Source of the DNA: Burkholderia sp. SRS-W-2-2016
Lineage (GTDB): Bacteria; Pseudomonadota; Gammaproteobacteria; Burkholderiales; Burkholderiaceae
Direction: 5' to 3'
Length of the DNA: 64,000 bases
Assembly (NCBI RefSeq): GCF_001931485.1
Contig: NZ_MSDV01000046.1
Coordinates: forward strand, 186,001 to 250,000
Numbering within the stretch: the first letter of the stretch is position 1; the number at the start of each line of letters is the position of its first letter. Below, piece by piece: positions 16,879-23,851 of the stretch. The notes under the pieces are model-generated. The model was not told the DNA's origin. It did no database searches and saw nothing but the letters and a program-made list of their open reading frames with translations. Made by a program: the position numbers and the translations under genes.

Positions 16879-18810
16879 TCAGACTCCTTGTTTCTGCAGC
16901 GCCGCGCCGGTTTGCGCGGTGCTCCTGTGTTGGTCGCCGTGCTGCTGGCCGTGCTGTGCGGGCGTGCCGTGGCCGCCTTCGCCGACCATCGGGCCGAAAA
17001 CCGATGCGCCCTGCTCGGCCGGCGCCGCCGCCGCGCGAAATACGCCGAACAGCTCGCGGCCGAAGCCGACTTCGTTCTCCGCCTGATGCCGCGATTGTTC
17101 GCACTGGCGCGCCGCCCATTCGGCCGCGTCGATCTCGATGTCGAGCACGCCCGCTTCGGCGTCGATCACCAGCATGTCGCCGGTGCGAACCTTGCCGATC
17201 GGCCCTTGCAGCAGCGCTTCCGGCGACAGGTGAATCACCGCCGGCACCTTACCCGATGCGCCCGACATCCGGCCGTCGGTGACCAGCGCGACATGGAAAC
17301 CCTGATCCTGCAACACACCCAGCAGCGGCGTCAAACGATGCAGCTCGGGCATGCCGTTTGCGCGCGCGCCCTGGAAGCGCACCACCGCGATGAAGTCGCG
17401 CTTCAGCTCGCCGTTATCGAACGCTTCCTGCACCGCTTCCTGCGAATCGAACACGATCGCCGGCGCCTTCACCTTGCGATGCGCGGCGGCAACCGCCGAA
17501 ATCTTGATCACGCCGCGGCCGAGCTTGCCCTGCATCAGGCGCAGGCCGCCGTCCGGCTGGAACGGTTCCTTGATGCCGCGCAGCACCGCGGTGTCCGCGC
17601 TCGCTTCGACACCCGCGACCCATTGCAGCTTGCCGTCGAGCAGCTTCGGCTCTTCGGTGTAGTGCGTGAGGCCCTTGCCCGCGACGGTGTTCACGTCTTC
17701 GTGCAGCAGCCCCGCTTCGAGCAGGTTGCGCACGAGGAACGCGACGCCGCCGGCCGCGTGGAAGTGATTCACGTCGGCCTTGCCGTTCGGATAGATCTTC
17801 GCGAGCAGCGGCACCGCCTGCGACAGCTCGTCGAAATCGTCCCAGTCGATCACGATGCCGGCCGCGCGCGCGATCGCGACGAGGTGCAACGTGTGATTGG
17901 TCGAGCCGCCGGTCGCCAGCAGCGCGACGATGCCGTTGACGATCGCCTTCTCGTCGATCACGTGGCCGATCGGCATGTAGTTGCCGCGCTCGACCGTCAG
18001 ATCGAGCACGCGGCGCGCGGCCTGCGCGGTCAGCGCGTCGCGCAGCGGCGTGTGCGGATGCACGAAGGCCGAGCCCGGCAGGTGCAGGCCCATCACTTCC
18101 ATCAGCATCTGGTTGCTGTTCGCGGTGCCGTAGAACGTGCAGGTGCCGTGGCCGTGATACGCGGCCGCTTCCGCTTCGAGCAACGCGTCGCGCCCGCACT
18201 GGCCGGTCGCGAACTGCTGGCGCGTCTTGGCTTTGTCGTCGTTGGACAGGCCGCTCGTCATCGGGCCGGCCGGCACGAAGATGGTCGGCAGATGGCCGAA
18301 TTGCAGCGCGCCGATCAGCAGGCCCGGCACGATCTTGTCGCAGATCCCGAGGCACAGCGCCGCGTCGAACATGTTATGGGTCAGCGCGACCGCGGTGCCC
18401 ATCGCGATCACTTCGCGCGAGAACAGCGACAGCTCCATCCCCGCGTTGCCCTGGGTGATGCCGTCGCACATCGCCGGCACGCCGCCCGCGAATTGCGCGA
18501 CGCCGCCGTTTTCACGCGCGGCCTGCTTGATGATGTCCGGGTAGTTTTTGTACGGCGCGTGGGCCGACAACATTTCGTTGTACGACGAAACGATGCCGAT
18601 GTTCGGCTCGCGAATCTGCTTGATCTTGAGTTTGTCGTTGCCTTCCAGACCCGCGAAACCGTGTGCGAGGTTCGCGCACGACAGCGCGCCGCGCGCCGGG
18701 AAACGCCCCTGCGCATGCTGGATACGGGCCAGATACGCTGCGCGCGTGGGCTTGCTGCGCTCGATCACGCGTTGCGTGACCTTCGACAATTGCGAATGCG
18801 GGGAAACCAT
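16879..18810 (-). CDS. edd: 6-phosphogluconate dehydratase with extra C-terminal tail
   Basis: The 643-residue enzyme of the IlvD/Edd family dehydrates 6-phosphogluconate to KDPG and carries an Fe-S cluster. Typical Edd blocks are RFPARGALSCANLAHGFAG, IGIVSSYNEMLSAHAPY and AALCLGICDKIVPGLLIG. The homologous part ends near AEQGASVF; about 37 further residues rich in His, Gln and Gly follow and are absent from the 603-residue E. coli enzyme. The start at 18810 was chosen because GGAG precedes it; one ten codons earlier is weaker. Its promoter contains a HexR-like operator. Confidence 0.94.
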   Translation of the reverse strand: MVSPHSQLSKVTQRVIERSKPTRAAYLARIQHAQGRFPARGALSCANLAHGFAGLEGNDKLKIKQIREPNIGIVSSYNEMLSAHAPYKNYPDIIKQAARENGGVAQFAGGVPAMCDGITQGNAGMELSLFSREVIAMGTAVALTHNMFDAALCLGICDKIVPGLLIGALQFGHLPTIFVPAGPMTSGLSNDDKAKTRQQFATGQCGRDALLEAEAAAYHGHGTCTFYGTANSNQMLMEVMGLHLPGSAFVHPHTPLRDALTAQAARRVLDLTVERGNYMPIGHVIDEKAIVNGIVALLATGGSTNHTLHLVAIARAAGIVIDWDDFDELSQAVPLLAKIYPNGKADVNHFHAAGGVAFLVRNLLEAGLLHEDVNTVAGKGLTHYTEEPKLLDGKLQWVAGVEASADTAVLRGIKEPFQPDGGLRLMQGKLGRGVIKISAVAAAHRKVKAPAIVFDSQEAVQEAFDNGELKRDFIAVVRFQGARANGMPELHRLTPLLGVLQDQGFHVALVTDGRMSGASGKVPAVIHLSPEALLQGPIGKVRTGDMLVIDAEAGVLDIEIDAAEWAARQCEQSRHQAENEVGFGRELFGVFRAAAAPAEQGASVFGPMVGEGGHGTPAQHGQQHGDQHRSTAQTGAALQKQGV

Positions 18811-18915
18811 CGGAGCTCCTTCGTCGCCGGCGGCGGGCAAGCGTGACGCCTGGCGGTATCGCGGGGTGGTCGCGGGTTGGGTCGGGACGTTGCGGTTGTG
18901 CTTTCGAACGACGCC

Positions 18916-18944
18916 ATCTTAGTAGAAAAACTACACGATCGCAA
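18916..18944 (-). promoter_or_regulatory. edd promoter with HexR operator in the spacer
   Basis: On the minus strand TTGCGA (18939-18944) and TAAGAT (18916-18921) are 17 bases apart. The 15-base near-palindrome TGTAGTTTTTCTACT occupies 18921-18935, filling the spacer and touching the -10. Its halves TGTAG and CTAC(T) match the general form of HexR sites in proteobacteria, and HexR is encoded next door. Confidence 0.68.
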
Positions 18945-19051
18945 CGACGAAACCTGCTGCAGCGCCGCATCGCCGATCACGCTGTTTCGCTTGACTGGCG
19001 GCACATCAAGGTAAAACAAGCAAAACCTAGGGATAACACTTAGACGCAATA

Positions 19052-19066
19052 TGTAGTTTTTGTACC
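19052..19066 (+). promoter_or_regulatory. Second HexR-like operator, upstream of hexR
   Basis: TGTAGTTTTTGTACC shares 11 consecutive leading bases (12 of 15 overall) with the operator in the edd promoter read on the other strand. It lies just upstream of the hexR promoter and suggests autoregulation. Confidence 0.55.
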
Positions 19067-19072
19067 TGCCTT

Positions 19073-19101
19073 TTGTCGGATATCGACCAATCGGCTATAG
19101 T
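19073..19101 (+). promoter_or_regulatory. hexR promoter
   Basis: TTGTCG (19073-19078) and TATAGT (19096-19101) are separated by 17 bases. The predicted start leaves a leader of only about 25 nt before the ATG at 19135. Confidence 0.6.
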
Positions 19102-19134
19102 CCACGGATTCTTCAGCATAGTGCGAGTTTTCCG

Positions 19135-19980
19135 ATGATGCTGTCCCAGGTGGAAGAGATGCGCGACCAGTTGCGCCCGTCCGAGCGCAAGCTGGCCGAT
19201 TACGTGATCGAAGCGCCGCGCGAGGTGCTCGATCTGTCGATGACCGAAGTCGCCGCGCGCGCGGGCGTGAGTCAGCCGACCATCGCGCGGTTCTGCCACG
19301 CGCTCGGCTTTTCCGGCTTTCGCGAGTTCAAGATCCGGCTCGCGCAGGGGATCGCCGCCGAGGTGCCGGCCGTCTATCGCGACGTGCGCCCCGACGAGCC
19401 GACGCCCGGGGTCGCCGCGAAGGTGCTGGACCGCACGATCGGTGCGCTGATCCAGGTGCGCAACAACCTGTCGTCCGACAGCGTCGCCGCCGCGATCGAA
19501 ATCCTTGCGCAGGCGCGGCGCATCGAGTTCTACGGCGCGGGCGGTTCCGGGATCGCCGCGCTCGACATGCAGCACAAGTTCTTCCGCCTCGGCATGCCGA
19601 GCGTCGCGTATTCGGACCCGCACACGTTTCTGATGTCGTCGGCGCTGCTCGGCGCGGGCGACGTGGTGGTCGCGATCTCGAACACCGGCCGCACGCGCGA
19701 CATCATCGATGCGGCGAAGGCCGCGTTGAACGCCGGCGCGAAGGTGATCGCGATCACGCACGGCAACTCGCCGCTCGCGCGGCTCGCGACGGTCGGCCTG
19801 TTCGCGAACGTCGACGAAGACACCGACATCTTTTCGCCGATGACCTCGCGGGTCTCGCATCTGGCGATCGGCGACATTCTGGCGGTCGGGGTCGCGCTCA
19901 GCCGCGGGCCGGAACTGGTGGAGAAACTCGCGCAGACGAAGGAAGTGATTCACCGGCGGCGGGTGGATTCGCAGGGGTGA
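19135..19980 (+). CDS. hexR: RpiR-family repressor of sugar catabolism (HexR)
   Basis: The 281-residue protein has an N-terminal RpiR helix-turn-helix (about residues 1-77, VAARAGVSQPTIARFCHALGFSGFREFK) and a C-terminal SIS sugar-phosphate-binding domain (RIEFYGAGGSGIAALDMQHKF, AISNTGRTRDIIDAA). HexR proteins repress edd and related genes and are released by KDPG. Here it diverges from edd-eda, with operator-like sites near both promoters. It is a stand-alone regulator, whereas some Burkholderia carry this domain fused to glucokinase. Two adjacent ATG codons (19135, 19138) are possible starts; no strong SD is seen. Confidence 0.9.
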   Translation: MMLSQVEEMRDQLRPSERKLADYVIEAPREVLDLSMTEVAARAGVSQPTIARFCHALGFSGFREFKIRLAQGIAAEVPAVYRDVRPDEPTPGVAAKVLDRTIGALIQVRNNLSSDSVAAAIEILAQARRIEFYGAGGSGIAALDMQHKFFRLGMPSVAYSDPHTFLMSSALLGAGDVVVAISNTGRTRDIIDAAKAALNAGAKVIAITHGNSPLARLATVGLFANVDEDTDIFSPMTSRVSHLAIGDILAVGVALSRGPELVEKLAQTKEVIHRRRVDSQG

Positions 19981-20017
19981 CGCAGGCGTCGCAAATCGCA
20001 AACGCGCGCCCGCCGAA

Positions 20018-20067
20018 AACAAAAGGGCGGTGTGCCAGTTATCCGGCACACCGCCCTTTTGTTTTTT
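20018..20067. terminator. Bidirectional terminator between hexR and hemJ
   Basis: A long stem (CAAAAGGGCGGTGTGCC paired with GGCACACCGCCCTTTTG) closed by a short loop is followed by T residues and stops both convergent transcripts. Confidence 0.9.
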
Positions 20068-20112
20068 CCAGCAACGCGGCGCGCTACTGCAACCGCAACC
20101 GCTACCGCACGC

Positions 20113-20529
20113 TCAAAACGGCTTGATCACCACCAGCGCGACCGCCGCTAGCATCCCGAGCACCGGCAGCTCGTTGAACATCCGATACCACTTGTCCGTG
20201 CGCCGGTTCTCGCCGCGCTCGAAGCGTCGCAGCAGCACGCCGCAATACGCGTGATAAACGATCAGCAACACCACCACGCCGACCTTCGCGTGAATCCAGC
20301 CCTGCCCGCTGCCGATCCCGATCACGAGCCACAGCCACAGCCCGCACGCGAGCGCCGGCACCGCGATGATGGTCATGAAGCGGAACAGCTTGCGCGCCAT
20401 CAGCAGCAGACGCGCGGTCGCCGCGGGTTCCGTTTCCATCGCCAGATTGACGAAGATGCGCGGCAGGTAGAACAGGCCGGCAAACCAGGAGGCAATCAAG
20501 ACGATGTGAAACGTTTTAACCCAAAGCAT
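20113..20529 (-). CDS. hemJ: Protoporphyrinogen oxidase HemJ-like membrane protein (CopD family)
   Basis: The 138-residue protein has four predicted membrane helices and matches the HemJ/UPF0093 family, which oxidises protoporphyrinogen IX in heme synthesis. The conserved N-terminal MLWVKTFHIVLIASWFAGL (His8) and FYLPRIFV, the MARKLFRFM segment, and HAKVGVVVLLIVYHAYC with histidines are visible. The ATG at 20529 was chosen because it begins this conserved block; the frame extends 20 codons upstream. Function is inferred from the family; the older label is simply CopD family protein. Confidence 0.82.
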   Translation of the reverse strand: MLWVKTFHIVLIASWFAGLFYLPRIFVNLAMETEPAATARLLLMARKLFRFMTIIAVPALACGLWLWLVIGIGSGQGWIHAKVGVVVLLIVYHAYCGVLLRRFERGENRRTDKWYRMFNELPVLGMLAAVALVVIKPF

Positions 20530-20598
20530 CGGCGGTCCTTTGTTGTTGTGGGGTACAGCTTTACAGCTACTGCTAAAGCTACAGTTCAAGCACCGCGC

Positions 20599-21870
20599 TT
20601 ACTGGCGGCCCTCGCCGTGCCCCAGCACGACGTACTTCAGCGAGGTCAGCCCGTCGAGGCCGACCGGCCCGCGCGCGTGCAGCTTGTCGTTCGAAATGCC
20701 GATCTCCGCGCCCAGACCGAACTCGAAGCCGTCGGCGAAACGCGTCGATGCGTTGACCATCACGCTCGCCGAGTCGACTTCGCGCAGGAAGCGCATCGCG
20801 CGGTCGTGGTCTTCGGTGACGATCGCGTCGGTGTGCTGCGAGCTGTAGGTGTTGATGTGCTCGATCGCCGCGTCGAGATTGTCGACCACCTTGATCGCCA
20901 GCACCGGCGCGAGATATTCCGTGCGCCAGTCTTCCTCGGTCGCGTCGACCAGCGGGCCGACGCCCGCGTCGGCGAGCACCGCGCGCGCCGCCGCGTCGAC
21001 ACGCAGCTCGACGTCTTTCGCGCGATACAGCTTGCCGAGCGGCGGCAGCACCGCGGCCGCGATGCCGCGCGCGACCAGCAGCGTTTCCATCGTGTTGCAG
21101 GTGCCGTAGCGGTGCGTCTTCGCGTTGTCGCAGACGTTCAGCGCCTTGGTCAGATCCGCGCGATCGTCGACGTACACGTGGCAGATGCCGTCCAGGTGCT
21201 TGATCATCGGCACGCGCGCTTCGTTCATCAGACGCTCGATCAGGCTCTTGCCGCCGCGCGGCACGATCACGTCGACGTATTCGGTCATCGTGATCAGCTT
21301 GCCGACCGCCGCGCGGTCCGCGGTCGCGACGACCTGCACCGCGTCCTGCGGCAGCCCGGCCGCCTCGAGCCCTTCGCCGATCAGCTTCGCGAGCGCGGTA
21401 TTGCATTCGAGCGCCTCGGAGCCGCCGCGCAGGATCGTCGCGTTGCCGGACTTCAGGCACAGCGCGGCAGCGTCGATCGTCACGTTCGGGCGCGATTCGT
21501 AGATGATGCCGATCACGCCCAGCGGCACGCGCATCTGGCCGACCTGGATGCCGCTCGGCCGGTACTTCAGATTGCTGATCTCGCCGATCGGATCGGCGAG
21601 CGCCGCGACCTGGCGCAGCCCTTCGACCATCGTCGCGAGCGCCTTGTCCGACAGCGTCAGGCGATCGATGAACGCGGCGTCGTGGCCCTTCTCGCGCGCG
21701 CGTTCGAGGTCGCGTGCATTGGCCGCCTTCAGCAGGTCGGCGTCGCGCTCGATCGCTTCGGCGACGGCCGCGAGCGCGGCGTTCTTCGCGGCGGTCGACG
21801 CTCGCGCCATCGCGCGCGAAGCCTGGCGGGCGCGCTGGCCGAGGTCGGTCATGTACTGGTCGATATCCAT
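20599..21870 (-). CDS. proA: Gamma-glutamyl phosphate reductase
   Basis: The 423-residue NADPH-dependent enzyme reduces gamma-glutamyl phosphate to the semialdehyde in proline synthesis. It belongs to the aldehyde dehydrogenase fold, with the catalytic cysteine in HRYGTCNTMETLLVA and other family blocks such as NATILRGGSEALECN and VIVPRGGKSLIERL. The start at 21870 (MDIDQYM) is preferred; an ATG two codons earlier is possible. It follows holA on the same strand by about 170 bases and may be transcribed from leuS-lptE-holA or on its own. Confidence 0.95.
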   Translation of the reverse strand: MDIDQYMTDLGQRARQASRAMARASTAAKNAALAAVAEAIERDADLLKAANARDLERAREKGHDAAFIDRLTLSDKALATMVEGLRQVAALADPIGEISNLKYRPSGIQVGQMRVPLGVIGIIYESRPNVTIDAAALCLKSGNATILRGGSEALECNTALAKLIGEGLEAAGLPQDAVQVVATADRAAVGKLITMTEYVDVIVPRGGKSLIERLMNEARVPMIKHLDGICHVYVDDRADLTKALNVCDNAKTHRYGTCNTMETLLVARGIAAAVLPPLGKLYRAKDVELRVDAAARAVLADAGVGPLVDATEEDWRTEYLAPVLAIKVVDNLDAAIEHINTYSSQHTDAIVTEDHDRAMRFLREVDSASVMVNASTRFADGFEFGLGAEIGISNDKLHARGPVGLDGLTSLKYVVLGHGEGRQ

Positions 21871-22041
21871 GGTCATTCTCGTGATGCCGCGCACGCTGCG
21901 GTGCGGCGGTCTGGCGGGATTAGCGAAAGATCAAGCGATTGTAAGTCGGGTCGTGGGGCGGCGCTTGCGGCGGCGGAGCGCAGCAGTGCCGGGCTTGCCG
22001 CCGTTGCCACCGTTGCCACTCTTTGGCGCCCCTGGCGCGCG

Positions 22042-23181
22042 TCAGACTGGACGGCGGGGCGGCGGGGCGGCGGCGGTACGCGGTCGTGGCGGCACCGGCG
22101 CGCCGGCTGCTGGCGCACCGGCCGCCGGTCTGGGCGCGGCTACCGTCATCGCGAGGTCGAACAGGCCGTCCCACGGATCGGGCGGCGGAGCATTGCGACG
22201 ATTGCCGGGCGTGCCGCCCGACAGCCCCTTCACCTGGCGGTCGAGCCGCGCCGCCAGCTCGAGCGCCTGTTCCAGCGCCGCCTCATTGACGCGCGACAGC
22301 GCCGGTCCGATCAGCCGTTCGCGCGGCCCCCACACACGGTTCTCGCGGGTCAGCATCGCGAGCGGCTTGCCGGCCGCGACACCGCGCTTGATGCGCAGCA
22401 GCGTGCGCACTTCCTCGACGACCGCCCACAGCACCAGCACCGCGGCCTCGCCCTCGCCGCGCAGCCCGTCGAGCATGCGCGCGAGACGGCCGACGTCGCC
22501 CGCCAGCATCGCCTCGTTGAGCTTGAACACGTCGTAACGCGCGACGTTCAGCACCGCGTCCTGCACCTGGTCGAAGCTGAGCGAGCCCTGCGGATACAGC
22601 AGCCCGAGTTTCTGGATTTCCTGATGCGCGGCGAGCAGATTGCCCTCGACGCGCTCGGCGATAAACGCGAGCGCGCGCCGCCCTTCTTCGCCGGCGGCAA
22701 CCCGCTGGCCTTGCGCCGCGAGCCGCTGGCCGACCCAGTTCGGCAATTGCGCGCGCTCGACCGGATCGATCTTCAGCGCGACGCCCGCGTCCGCCAGCGC
22801 GCTGAACCACGCGGACTTCTGCGTGGTTGCATCGAGACGCGGCAGCGTGATCATCGTCAGTACGTCGTCGTTGACGGCGGCCGCGAGCGCCTTCAGCGCG
22901 TCGGCGCCTTCCTTGCCCGGCTTGCCCGACGGAATCCGCAGCTCGACCAGCTGGCGGTCGCCGAACAGCGACATCGACTGGCTCGCGCCGAGCAGCGAAC
23001 TCCAGTCGAAGCCGCGCTCGACCGTGAACACCGAACGGTCGGTGAAGCCCGCCGCGCGCGCGGCCGCGCGGATGCGGTCGCAGGCCTCCTGCGCGAGCAG
23101 GTGCTCGTCGCCGTACACGACGTACAGTCCGGCGAGGCCCTTGGCGAGATGCGCTTCGAGCGCGTCAGGTCGCAGTTGCAT
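22042..23181 (-). CDS. holA: DNA polymerase III delta subunit
   Basis: The 379-residue clamp-loader subunit opens the beta sliding clamp. The N-terminal YVVYGDEHLLAQEACDRIR, the SLFGDRQLVELRIPSGKPGKEG block and the LLAAHQEIQKLGLLYP region are typical of HolA. After about residue 325 there is an extra low-complexity tail rich in Pro and Ala (about 45 residues), not part of the known fold. It follows lptE by 27 bases; the leuS-lptE-holA order is conserved in proteobacteria. Confidence 0.93.
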   Translation of the reverse strand: MQLRPDALEAHLAKGLAGLYVVYGDEHLLAQEACDRIRAAARAAGFTDRSVFTVERGFDWSSLLGASQSMSLFGDRQLVELRIPSGKPGKEGADALKALAAAVNDDVLTMITLPRLDATTQKSAWFSALADAGVALKIDPVERAQLPNWVGQRLAAQGQRVAAGEEGRRALAFIAERVEGNLLAAHQEIQKLGLLYPQGSLSFDQVQDAVLNVARYDVFKLNEAMLAGDVGRLARMLDGLRGEGEAAVLVLWAVVEEVRTLLRIKRGVAAGKPLAMLTRENRVWGPRERLIGPALSRVNEAALEQALELAARLDRQVKGLSGGTPGNRRNAPPPDPWDGLFDLAMTVAAPRPAAGAPAAGAPVPPRPRTAAAPPPRRPV

Positions 23182-23208
23182 GGCTAGCGGTCAGAATGGT
23201 CCGGCCGC

Positions 23209-23760
23209 TCACAGCGGCGGCGGCGGCAGCGGCGCGCGCGGCACGAGCGGCTGCACCACTTCGCCCGGCGCCGGATGCATCGAGCGCACCGCGCCGAGGC
23301 GGCGCACCAGCTGATCGATCGCGTCGTTTTCCATGTCCGCGAACAGGATGTCGGACTCGGCGGCCTTCGCCTGCGAGAACTGGTCGCTATAGGTCATCGC
23401 GCGGTTCAGCGCGATCACGCTGCTCGGAATCAGCACCGTGCCGTCCTTGCCGGTCAGCGTATAGGTCATCTGCAGATTCAGCTGATATTCCGCGACCACG
23501 CCCAGCGAATTGAGCGTCAGCGTGCTGATGCCGCGGCCCTGCGTGATCTGCAGCAGCGCGTCGGCATTGGCCGGTGAGCTGACCACCACGGTGTCGCTGC
23601 CGCCCTGCACGATGCGCGTAAAGCGCGCGACGGCCGCGGGCGAGCCGCCCGACACGTACAGCCGCTTGAACGGGTAGTCCTGCTGGCCGCGCAACTGGAA
23701 GCCGCAGGCCGACAACATCATTACGCTGCAAGCGAGCGTCAAAAACGATCTGCGAGTCAC
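23209..23760 (-). CDS. lptE: LPS-assembly lipoprotein LptE
   Basis: The 183-residue outer-membrane lipoprotein plugs the LptD barrel that inserts lipopolysaccharide. It has a lipoprotein signal peptide with the lipobox LSAC ending at Cys19, followed directly by GFQLRGQ, which is a hallmark of LptE. Its position between leuS and holA is the usual one. The last 20 residues are proline-rich. It begins about 90 bases after the leuS stop and is probably in the same operon. Confidence 0.93.
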   Translation of the reverse strand: MTRRSFLTLACSVMMLSACGFQLRGQQDYPFKRLYVSGGSPAAVARFTRIVQGGSDTVVVSSPANADALLQITQGRGISTLTLNSLGVVAEYQLNLQMTYTLTGKDGTVLIPSSVIALNRAMTYSDQFSQAKAAESDILFADMENDAIDQLVRRLGAVRSMHPAPGEVVQPLVPRAPLPPPPL

Positions 23761-23851
23761 ATTCGCTCCCGGTTCGCAGTGGATTCGCGGTGCCGGCGAA
23801 CGCCGCCGCCGACGGGCGGCGTCCGTTCAACCGGCGCGATGGCGTGGTCCG

